DNA of 64,000 nt from Oryzias latipes (lineage: Eukaryota; Chordata; Actinopteri; Beloniformes; Adrianichthyidae): positions 7,259,325 to 7,323,324 of the forward strand of contig NC_019879.2 in NCBI RefSeq assembly GCF_002234675.1, given 5' to 3'. Under the pieces are notes generated by a model. That model was given only the letters and a program-made list of their open reading frames with translations. It did not search any database and was not told the origin of the DNA. Below are positions 51,456 through 62,248 of this stretch, in pieces. Each line of letters starts with the position of its first letter. The stretch's first letter is position 1. A program made the position numbers and the translations under genes.

Positions 51456-53593
51456 TTTAATACTAAAGATGTATGAAAGACATACCGAAAAAATATGTCT
51501 TTCAGTGTTTAACTGGCTGTCTTTGGATTATGCATGCCTGAGTAATGGCCATTCTTACTCCTCATCTCTCTGTTCACTGCTTGCTAATTTACATAGCAGG
51601 GGTCCCAGCAGGAGGGGGCGGGGTTGTAACACGACTCCTTCAGCAGAGCCAGGCTGAGAGAGGCTTTGACATGTAAGATGTTAGATGTTAGAATGCCAGA
51701 TGTTAGAATGACCAGTTCATTTTATATCTATGAAAATATTCAGGTAGCTATGGGACATGTTCAGCTTTAGGTCTGTGAAAATTGGTGTCGATTGTTGAAA
51801 CATAAGTTACCATAAAAAAATGTTTGTTTGGAGTCTAGACAGATTTAACACAGGTTTTTGGATGAAAAGGATTTTTTATAAATCATCTGTTACACTTTTA
51901 AGTCTGAAAAAAATATGGAAGGCAGCAAACACAGATCCCTACCGTTTTTAATTTTTTTGTGCTGATATTTGAAAGATAAGTTATGCAAAAAAATAGGTGT
52001 TTGCAGTTTTGCCTAAAAAGACGTTTTCGGACCTTTTTGGATGAAATGCTTCTAAAAGTTCACCTGTAACTTCAATCATTCTGAATTTTTTTAGGAAGCA
52101 GTAGCACATAAATGCCTATGAAAGTTGAATTCTTGGTGCTGATAACCTAAACAGAATTTATGCTAAAAATCTTTGTTCAGTCCAAAATTTCATTAAAAAA
52201 ATCAAGTGATGAAGTTTCTCGTAGACCCTATAGTGTTACATATCAAAGCTGGAGGTTATTAAAGGCATCTAATTCTGAAATCTCAGCTTCCTGAGACAAA
52301 CGGCTGATTTATAATAAATTTCTATTATTTGGGTGCACATAATCGACCACTTCCTGTTACGCAGGCACCGTCAGGTGTACACCCATGAAACTTTACATGA
52401 TGAGAGAGGACCCTTCTGAGTATCTCCAGTTTTAATTTCATGCACATCGGACAAAGCAAAGAGAAAATACAGGGCAGAATGTGCCCAATGCAATAACTAG
52501 GTGGCGCTATAGAGCTCGTCCAAGATTGTCATATCCATGGGTTCAGAATAGAAGCTTCATCATATCCATTGAATTTCAGTGAGATTGGACAAGGAATGTG
52601 CACGTGAGAGCAACTTTTGTGTGCATAGCGAGATGCCCAACTTTGCCGCTCTGTCACGACCACACCCCCGCATTGAAAGTTATGGTTTTTTGTCAGAGTA
52701 AACTTCAATGGCTTTTCAACAGGTGGACGTCATTTTCAGGTGTGTCGGCTCATCCTACTCGGAGCAGTGATGCTCCAAGTAAAACATGTCATTTCCTCTT
52801 GCCAGCAGGTGGCGCTACACTTTTTCCAGATTTTTTCACTGCAGATGTGTTCAGAGTCAGACTACAATCATGCACATCAATTTTGGATCAGATTGGATTA
52901 TGCATGGCTGAGTAATGGCCATTTTTCTTTTCATGGCGTGTTTTCGAAACGACCTCCAATTTTGACGCGCCGCCATGGTCACAAACATCCATAAAAACTT
53001 AAAAGCTTTGCAATTTAACATCGGACATGTGTCTAGTTTACAAAACCAAAGTTTGGAGTCATTACTCTCAAATCTCTAGGAGGAGTTCGTTCTAGAGCGA
53101 GGCCTGCAAATGACCAAAATACAGCAAAAATGACATATTGACATCAATATATCAGACTTCCTGTGCGACTGACAGCTTGGTCCCAAGAGACTTTTTTGTA
53201 GGTTTCCATCTGATGAACATGCCCTGTAAAAATCAGCTTGTACTATAAAGCATATGGGGGCTCGCGAAAACAAATTTGCAGGTGGCGCTATCGAGCCATT
53301 TTTGTTTACCTATGCCATTCTCCTATAAAATATGAAATTTTTCGCGACTCCTGATGTGTATACAAAATTTGGTGAGTTTTGGGGTATGTTAAAGGCCTCA
53401 AAAAGGCGACGGAAAAGTCGGAAGAATAATAATAATAATAATTAAAGCTACAAGTAGCATTTAGCGGGCCCGAGCACGTGCGACCGCATGGCACGAGCGA
53501 CCGCCCCGTGAGCAACGCCCTGCTCGAGCCATTCTCGTCGTTTTTTCTTGTCCATTCTGGAGCTCCAAGCTATTGTTAATACGACAGCAGCCT

Positions 53594-53615
53594 GGGGGGG
53601 GGGGGGGGGGGGGGG
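53594..53615 (+). repeat. poly(G) run of 22, unit 2
   Basis: Equivalent of the unit 1 run, between GACAGCAGCCT and CTGTAATCTG. Confidence 0.9.
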
Positions 53616-53959
53616 CTGTAATCTGTTGCCTTAAGGGACAAAGACTTTTGCATATAGCATGAAAAAAATTCAAGCAATGATGATAATTGCTATCACTGTC
53701 CCTAAGGATGAGAACAATAGAACTCATTCAATTTCCACTACAATGTCTAGATGAGTGTCAGCTATGTCTGATAACTTGGCCAATTAGCTGGACCGGGATC
53801 TTGCAAAGTGCAGGTGGTTAACGTCCAGTGTGATGAGTCTGTGGACGGCAACAGTACAGCATAGCTTTTGGTTTCCACAAGAGAAGAACTCCTGACACAT
53901 CTGCCCTAACAGACAACTACAAGAGGAGTTGAAATGTATAACACGGTGAAGGAGTTTTT

Positions 53960-54355
53960 GTGCAGAAAAAGGTACAATTAGAAAAGCTGGTAGCAGTGAC
54001 TGCAGATGGGACTCCTGCTATGATCAATAGACAAACAGGTTTCATCACTCACTGTAAAGCTGACCCAGACTTTCCAAAATGTCTGCATTACTGCTGCGTC
54101 ATTCACCAGCAGGCCTTATGTGCAGAAGTGATTGGCTCTGGACATATAATGACTCTTATTCTGAAAATCGTAAACAACCTCAGCTGCAAAGCAAAACAGC
54201 ACAGGATTTTTAAGGTGCTATTGGAGGAGATGTCTGTTGAATATGGTGAATATGAACATTGTGAATCTGAACTTGCATTCTTGACTGACATTACTGGAAA
54301 ACTAAACCACTTGATCTGCGAGCTGCAAGACAATGGCAAAACTATTTTTTTTTGA
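53960..54355 (+). pseudogene. hAT transposase fragment, unit 2
   Basis: Identical in protein to the unit 1 frame except at two positions (P5 to Q, A18 to T). The upstream part (about 53690-53945) is more degraded, with in-frame stops in the region equivalent to unit 1's FDNLADQVEWD. Confidence 0.8.
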
Positions 54356-55162
54356 CCAGCCTGCCTGAGCCAGTGTTTTTCTTGTGGGGATCTTTTCTGC
54401 CAGGGCTTGTCAGCTTGGTCAGTGGATGTTGCTGCAGTTGTCTACCTTGCTGGGACAGCTGGAGTTAAACACAGCAGCTCACGGCTCTGAAGTGGACCCC
54501 GTTGCTGTCCCAGTCTGGATGGGCACTGTGGCGATGTTCCAATGGCCAGGCTGGCTCCTGGTATAAAGAGATTCCCAAATACCATTTCCTAACCGCAGAG
54601 CCAAGGATGTGTTTACATGTTTAGGTCAAAAATGTGATGGACAGCTTCATGTTGTCTAAACATGCCACCCTGTTATTAATCCAGTTGATATGGTTCTCCA
54701 TCTGTGTCTAGGTGATAGAAAAGCATTTTTTTTATATTTAGAGCTCTAAGCAAACAAACAGTTGTCTATATAAAAGAGCTTTTACAATTGTGCACTTTTA
54801 GCAGGTCTCTGAGTTCATGTGACCAATGTATGGTGGATTTTCACAGACCTTGTTTAAAACTGAAGGTGAGAGAGACTTAGAGAAATGGCTTCATTGTTCT
54901 GGAGTTCTTTGTTTCATCCACAGAAGAGTAGAATTGGTGATTGATTTTGAAAAGCTGCTGAAAAAAGTATCTTTTTCAAATTGCAATTTCTAACTTGGGT
55001 TTTACATTTTGTGTTCCATTTTTTGTGCTTTAATTGGGAAGCATTTGTTATTTGTTTGGTGTTTTTAAGGTTCTGCAAATATACACATCATTTTTTAGAG
55101 ACATTTGTTATCAGTTGTGTTTGTTGATTTGTAGTTTAATTTCATTGGATGTATAGATGTCG

Positions 55163-55578
55163 TGTGGGGGGGAGGCTCGAGAGCAGGTAGGACCCAGGCG
55201 CAGAGACGGGAGGCAAACGGGTTCAGGGCAAGTGGGTTTATTTAACTAACAAAAAGCGCTGCAGAGCAGGATGACAAAACTAAAAACAAAAACTTACTGT
55301 GGCATGGCAAGGGACATGGACGCCAGACAAGAAGACGTGATCAACATGAGCAGAAGTTAATGGACCAGCACAGGAGGAAGGCAGAGACAAGACTTATATA
55401 CAGACAGGGCAGACAAGACACAGGTGAACACGATTAGGGCAGATGGGGACCAAAGGAAGTAAAACTCAAGAAACATGACAAGACAGGAAACCTTTCAAAA
55501 TAAAACAGGAAACAGAACCAAACAAGACAGAACAAGAACTAAAGCGAAAAAAAAGACAACAAACTGAAACCATGACAA
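55163..55578. repeat. dispersed repeat, unit 2 copy
   Basis: Base-for-base nearly the same as 49755-50170. Confidence 0.5.
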
Positions 55579-55710
55579 TAGAAAGGAAAAGAAGTTCAAA
55601 CATTGATTATAAAAAAGGATATAAGAGATAAAAAAAAAGAAAAAGGAAAAGAAAAAAGATAAAATATTGATTTAATTGCATTTTGAATGAATAAAAAACA
55701 ATGATTAATA

Positions 55711-56863
55711 GAATCAGAATCAGAATCAGAATCAGAAAAAGTTTTATTGCCAGGTTCAGTAGAGCGCACTTTACAAAACGAGGAATTTGACTTGGTGTAT
55801 AGTGCAATTAAGAATAAGTTAAAAATTAAGTTAACAACAACAACACACTATATACAGTAGAGTAAGGTGAATTAAAGTGGGAGCACAGATGGGCTGGGAT
55901 GGTGGGGCCTGTAAGTGGCACCGACAGTCCTTTGGTGGGCGGGGGGGGAGGGGGGGTCACCTGGGGGAGTTGGGGTTCTGTTCAGCAGGCTGGCTGCAGT
56001 GGGGAAGAAGCTGTTCTTGTGGCGCGAGGTCCTGGTCCTGATGGACCGGAGCCTCTTGCCAGAAGGGAGGGGCCGAAAGAGATTATGTCCTGGATGAGAG
56101 GGGTTGGCTACAATCCTGGCTGCCCGCCTCCAGGTCCTGGAGATGTGCAGCTCCTGGAGAGACGGGAGGTGGCAGCCGATCACCTTCTCTGCTGAGTGGA
56201 TGACGCGTTGCAGCTTGGCCTTGTCTCTGGCCGTGGCCGCAGCGAACCAGACTGTGATGGAGGACGTGAGGGTGGATTCGATGATGGCGGTGTAAAAGTC
56301 TACCAGCATCTTTTCAGGGAGGTGAAACTTCTTCAGCTGCCTCAGGAAGTACATCCTCTGCTGGACCTTCTTAGTGATGGAGCTGATGTTCTGCTCCCAC
56401 TTGAGGTCCTGGCTGATGATGGTTCCCAGGAAGCAGAAGGACTCCACAGAGGTCACCGGGGAGTCACAGAGGATGACAGGGGGGAGGGGGGCTGGGGCCT
56501 TCCTGAAGTCCACTGTCATCTCCACTGTCTTCAGAGCATTAAGCTCCAGGTTGTTAGCGCTGCACTATGACACCAGCCTGGCTATTTCACTCCTGTAGGC
56601 CGACTCATCTCCGTCAGAGATGAGGCCGATGAGTGTGGTGTCGTCAGCAAACTTCAGGAGTTTGACAGACAGGTGACCAGCTGTGCAGCTGTTTGTGTAC
56701 AGGGAGAGTAACAGGGGTGAAAGGACACAGCCCTGGGGGGATCCGGTGCTTGTGGTCCGAGTATCTGAGACGAGCTTCCCCAGCCTCACATACTGCTGTC
56801 TGTCCGTCAGGAAGTCTGTGATCCACCTGCAGGTGGAGTCAGGCACATTCATCTTGGAGAGTT
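55711..56863 (-). mobile_element. L2/CR1-like LINE 3' fragment, unit 2
   Basis: Same truncation points and frame break as in unit 1. The (TGATTC)n tail has one more regular repeat here. Confidence 0.88.
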
Positions 56864-58996
56864 TTTAATACTAAAGATGTATGAAAGACATACCGAAAAA
56901 ATATGTCTTTCAGTGTTTAACTGGCTGTCTTTGGATTATGCATGCCTGAGTAATGGCCATTCTTACTCCTCATCTCTCTGTTCACTGCTTGCTAATTTAC
57001 ATAGCAGGGGTCCCAGCAGGAGGGGGCGGGGTTGTAACACGACTCCTTCAGCAGAGCCAGGCTGAGAGAGGCTTTGACATGTAAGATGTTAGATGTTAGA
57101 ATGCCAGATGTTAGAATGACCAGTTCATTTTATATCTATGAAAATATTCAGGTAGCTATGGGACATGTTTAGCTATAGGTCTGTGAAAATTGGTGTCGAT
57201 TGTTGAAACATAAGTTACCATAAAAAAATGTTTGTTTGGAGTCTAGACAGATTTAACACAGGTTTTTGGATGAAAAAGGATTTTTTATAAATCATCTGTT
57301 ACACTTTTAAGTCTGAAAAAAATATGGAAGGCAGCAAACACAGATCCCTACCGTTTTTAATTTTTTTGTGCTGATATTTGAAAGATAAGTTATGCAAAAA
57401 AATAGGTGTTTGCAGTTTTGCCTAAAAAGACGTTTTCGGACCTTTTTGGATGAAATGTCTAAAAGTTCACCTGTAACTTCAATAATTCTGAATTTTTTTA
57501 GGAAGCAGTAGCACATAAATGCCTATGAAAGTTGAATTCTTGGTGCTGATAACCTAAACAGAATTTATGCTAAAAATCTTTGTTCAGTCCAAAATTTCAT
57601 TAAAAAAATCAAGTGATGAAGTTTCTCGTAGACCCTATAGTGTTACATATCAAAGCTGGAGGTTATTAAAGGCATCTAATTCTGAAATCTCAGCTTCCTG
57701 AGACAAACGGCTGATTTATAATAAATTTCTATTATTTGGGTGCACATAATCGACCACTTCCTGTTACGCAGGCACCGTCAGGTGTACACCCATGAAACTT
57801 TACATGATGAGAGAGGACCCTTCTGAGTATCTCCAGTTTTAATTTCATGCACATCGGACAAAGCAAAGAGAAAATACAGGGCAGAATGTGCCCAATGCAA
57901 TAACTAGGTGGCGCTATAGAGCTCGTCCAAGATTGTCATATCCATGGGTTCAGAATAGAAGCTTCATCATATCCATTGAATTTCAGTGAGATTGGACAAG
58001 GAATGTGCACGTGAGAGCAACTTTTGTGTGCATAGCGAGATGCCCAACTTTGCCGCTCTGTCACGACCACACCCCCGCATTGAAAGTTATGGTTTTTTGT
58101 CAGAGTAAACTTCAATGGCTTTTCAACAGGTGGACGTCATTTTCAGGTGTGTCGGCTCATCCTACTCGGAGTAGTGATGCTCCAAGTAAAACATGTCATT
58201 TCCTCTTGCCAGCAGGTGGCGCTACACTTTTTCCAGATTTTTCACTGCAGATGTGTTCAGAGTCAGACTACAATCATGCACATCAATTTTGGATCAGATT
58301 GGATTATGCATGGCTGAGTAATGGCCATTTTTCTTTTCATGGCGTGTTTTCGAAACGACCTCCAATTTTGACGCGCCGCCATGGTCACAAACATCCATAA
58401 AAACTTAAAAGCTTTGCAATTTAACATCGGACATGTGTTTAGTTTACAAAACCAAAGTTTGGAGTCATTACTCTCAAATCTCTAGGAGGAGTTCGTTCTA
58501 GAGCGAGGCCTGCAAATGACCAAAATACAGCAAAAATGACATATTGTCATCAAATATCAGACTTCCTGTGCGACTGACAGCTTGGTCCCAAGAGACTTTT
58601 TTGTAGGTTTCTATCTGATGAACATGCCCTGTTAAAATCAAGCTTGTACTATAAAGCATATGGAGGTGCTCGCGAACAAATTTTGCAGGTGGCGCTATCG
58701 AGCCATTTTTGTTACCTATGCCGTTCTCCTATAAAATATGAAATTTTTCGCGACTCCTGATGTGTATACAAAATTTGGTGAGTTTTGGGGTATGTTAAAG
58801 GCCTCAAAAAGGCGACGGAAAAGTCGGAAGAATAATAATAATAATTAAAGCTACAAGTAGCATTTAGCGGGCCCGAGCACGTGCGACCGCATGGCACGAG
58901 CGACCGCCCCGTGAGCAACGCCCTGCTCGAGCCATTCTCGTCGTTTTTTCTTGTCCATTCTGGAGCTCCAAGCTATTGTTAATACGACAGCAGCCT

Positions 58997-59016
58997 GGGG
59001 GGGGGGGGGGGGGGGG
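58997..59016 (+). repeat. poly(G) run of 20, unit 3
   Basis: Equivalent of the runs in units 1 and 2, two bases shorter. Confidence 0.9.
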
Positions 59017-59360
59017 CTGTAATCTGTTGCCTTAAGGGACAAAGACTTTTGCATATAGCATGAAAAAAATTCAAGCAATGATGATAATTGCTATCACTGT
59101 CCCTAAGGATGAGAACAATAGAACTCATTCAATTTCCACTACAATGTCTAGATGAGTGTCAGCTATGTCTGATAACTTGGCCAATTAGCTGGACCGGGAT
59201 CTTGCAAAGTGCAGGTGGTTAACGTCCAGTGTGATGAGTCTGTGGACGGCAACAGTACAGCATAGCTTTTGGTTTCCACAAGAGAAGAACTCCTGACACA
59301 TCTGCCCTAACAGACAACTACAAGAGGAGTTGAAATGTATAACACGGTGAAGGAGTTTTT

Positions 59361-59756
59361 GTGCAGAAAAAGGTACAATTAGAAAAGCTGGTAGCAGTGA
59401 CTGCAGATGGGACTCCTGCTATGATCAATAGACAAACAGGTTTCATCACTCACTGTAAAGCTGACCCAGACTTTCCAAAATGTCTGCATTACTGCTGCGT
59501 CATTCACCAGCAGGCCTTATGTGCAGAAGTGATTGGCTCTGGACATATAATGACTCTTATTCTGAAAATCGTAAACAACCTCAGCTGCAAAGCAAAACAG
59601 CACAGGATTTTTAAGGTGCTATTGGAGGAGATGTCTGTTGAATATGGTGAATATGAACATTGTGAATCTGAACTTGCATTCTTGACTGACATTACTGGAA
59701 AACTAAACCACTTGATCTGCGAGCTGCAAGACAATGGCAAAACTATTTTTTTTTGA
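59361..59756 (+). pseudogene. hAT transposase fragment, unit 3
   Basis: The protein is identical to the unit 2 copy. It has the same frameshift upstream and the same early stop after NGKTIFF. Confidence 0.8.
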
Positions 59757-60563
59757 CCAGCCTGCCTGAGCCAGTGTTTTTCTTGTGGGGATCTTTTCTG
59801 CCAGGGCTTGTCAGCTTGGTCAGTGGATGTTGCTGCAGTTGTCTACCTTGCTGGGACAGCTGGAGTTAAACACAGCAGCTCACGGCTCTGAAGTGGACCC
59901 CGTTGCTGTCCCAGTCTGGATGGGCACTGTGGCGATGTTCCAATGGCCAGGCTGGCTCCTGGTATAAAGAGATTCCCAAATACCATTTCCTAACCGCAGA
60001 GCCAAGGATGTGTTTACATGTTTAGGTCAAAAATGTGATGGACAGCTTCATGTTGTCTAAACATGCCACCCTGTTATTAATCCAGTTGATATGGTTCTCC
60101 ATCTGTGTCTAGGTGATAGAAAAGCATTTTTTTTTATATTTAGAGCTCTAAGCAAACAAACAGTTGTCTATATAAAAGAGCTTTTACAATTGTGCACTTT
60201 TAGCAGGTCTCTGAGTTCATGTGACCAATGTATGGTGGATTTTCACAGACCTTGTTTAAAACTGAAGGTGAGAGAGACTTAGAGAAATGGCTTCATTGTT
60301 CTGGAGTTCTTTGTTTCATCCACAGAAGAGTAGAATTGGTGATTGATTTTGAAAAGCTGCTGAAAAAAGTATCTTTTTCAAATTGCAATTTCTAACTTGG
60401 GTTTTACATTTTGTGTTCCATTTTTTGTGCTTTAATTGGGAAGCATTTGTTATTTGTTTGGTGTTTTTAAGGTTCTGCAAATATACACATCATTTTTTAG
60501 AGACATTTGTTATCAGTTGTGTTTGTTGATTTGTAGTTTAATTTCATTGGATGTATAGATGTC

Positions 60564-60975
60564 GTGTGGGGGGGAGGCTCGAGAGCAGGTAGGACCCAGG
60601 CGCAGAGACGGGAGGCAAACGGGTTCAGGGCAAGTGGGTTTATTTAACTAACAAAAAGCGCTGCAGAGCAGGATACAAAACTAAAAACAAAAACTTACTG
60701 TGGCATGGCAAGGGACATGGACGCCAGACAAGAAGACGTGATCAACATGAGCAGAAGTTAATGGACCAGCACAGGAGGAAGGCAGAGACAAGACTTATAT
60801 ACAGACAGGGCAGACAAGACACAGGTGAACACGATTAGGGCAGATGGGGACCAAAGGAAGTAAAACTCAAGAAACATGACAAGACAGGAAACCTTTCAAA
60901 ATAAAACAGGAAACAGAACCAAACAAGACAGAACAAGAACTAAAGCGAAAAAAAAGACAACAAACTGAAACCATG
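60564..60975. repeat. dispersed repeat, unit 3 copy
   Basis: Matches 49755-50170, with a 2-base loss near 60675. Confidence 0.5.
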
Positions 60976-61112
60976 ACAATAGAAAGGAAAAGAAGTTCAA
61001 ACATTGATTATAAAAAAGGATATAAGAGATAAAAAAAAAAGAAAAAGGAAAAGAAAAAAGATAAAATATTGATTTAATTGCATTTTGAATGAATAAAAAA
61101 CAATGATTAATA

Positions 61113-62248
61113 GAATCAGAATCAGAAATCAGAAAAAGTTTTATTGCCAGGTTCAGTAGAGCGCACTTTACAAAACGAGGAATTTGACTTGGTGTATAGT
61201 GCAATTAAGAATAAGTTAAAAATTAAGTTAACAACAACAACACACTATATATAGTAGAGTAAGGTGAATTAAAGTGGGAGCACAGATGGGCTGGGATGGT
61301 GGGGCCTGTAAGTGGCACCGACAGTCCTTTGGTGGGCGGGGGAGGGGGGGTCACCTGGGGGAGTTGGGGTTCTGTTCAGCAGGCTGGCTGCAGTGGGGAA
61401 GAAGCTGTTCTTGTGGCGCGAGGTCCTGGTCCTGATGGACCGGAGCCTCTTGCCAGAAGGGAGGGGCCGAAAGAGATTATGTCCTGGATGAGAGGGGTTG
61501 GCTACAATCCTGGCTGCCCGCCTCCAGGTCCTGGAGATGTGCAGCTCCTGGAGAGACGGGAGGTGGCAGCCGATCACCTTCTCTGCTGAGTGGATGACGC
61601 GTTGCAGCTTGGCCTTGTCTCTGGCCGTGGCCGCAGCGAACCAGACTGTGATGGAGGACGTGAGGGTGGATTCGATGATGGCGGTGTAAAAGTCTACCAG
61701 CATCTTTTCAGGGAGGTGAAACTTCTTCAGCTGCCTCAGGAAGTACATCCTCTGCTGGACCTTCTTAGTGATGGAGCTGATGTTCTGCTCCCACTTGAGG
61801 TCCTGGCTGATGATGGTTCCCAGGAAGCAGAAGGACTCCACAGAGGTCACCGGGGAGTCACAGAGGATGACAGGGGGGAGGGGGGCTGGGGCCTTCCTGA
61901 AGTCCACTGTCATCTCCACTGTCTTAAGCTCCAGGTTGTTAGCGCTGCACTATGACACCAGCCTGGCTATTTCACTCCTGTAGGCCGACTCATCTCCGTC
62001 AGAGATGAGGCCGATGAGTGTGGTGTCGTCAGCAAACTTCAGGAGTTTGACAGACAGGTGACCAGCTGTGCAGCTGTTTGTGTACAGGGAGAGTAACAGG
62101 GGTGAAAGGACACAGCCCTGGGGGGATCCGGTGCTTGTGGTCCGAGTATCTGAGACGAGCTTCCCCAGCCTCACATACTGCTGTCTGTCCGTCAGGAAGT
62201 CTGTGATCCACCTGCAGGTGGAGTCAGGCACATTCATCTTGGAGAGTT
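61113..62248 (-). mobile_element. L2/CR1-like LINE 3' fragment, unit 3
   Basis: Same structure as the copies in units 1 and 2, with a small deletion near 61923 and a shorter (TGATTC)n tail. Confidence 0.88.

Larger units (their letters stand above)
47885..53443. repeat. 5.4-kb tandem array, first (left-most) unit
   Basis: This unit shares about 4.9 kb of nearly identical sequence with the next two from about 48510 on. Its left part differs. At 47885-48110 a short segment (GCAACGCCCTGCTCGAGCC to a G-run to TTTTGCATATA) is present about twice, and 48180-48510 is much more diverged from units 2 and 3 than the rest. In order it holds a hAT transposase piece, a dispersed repeat (49755-50170), a LINE fragment (50303-51455) and a 2-kb unclassified body ending in AATAATAATAATAATAATTAAAG. 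Confidence 0.9.
53444..58846. repeat. 5.4-kb tandem array, second unit (complete, 5403 bp)
   Basis: Starts at AAAGCTACAAGTAGCATTTAGCGGG and ends after AATAATAATAATAATT, where the next AAAGCTACAAG begins. The order of parts is the same as in unit 1. Scattered single-base and short indel differences separate it from its neighbours. Confidence 0.93.

Noticed and set aside
52598..52994. Recurrent plus-strand frames (MHVRATFVCIARCP...) in all units
   Set aside because: They lie in the unclassified body of the repeat with no domain, and indels differ between units without keeping frame (105, 131 and 105 codons).
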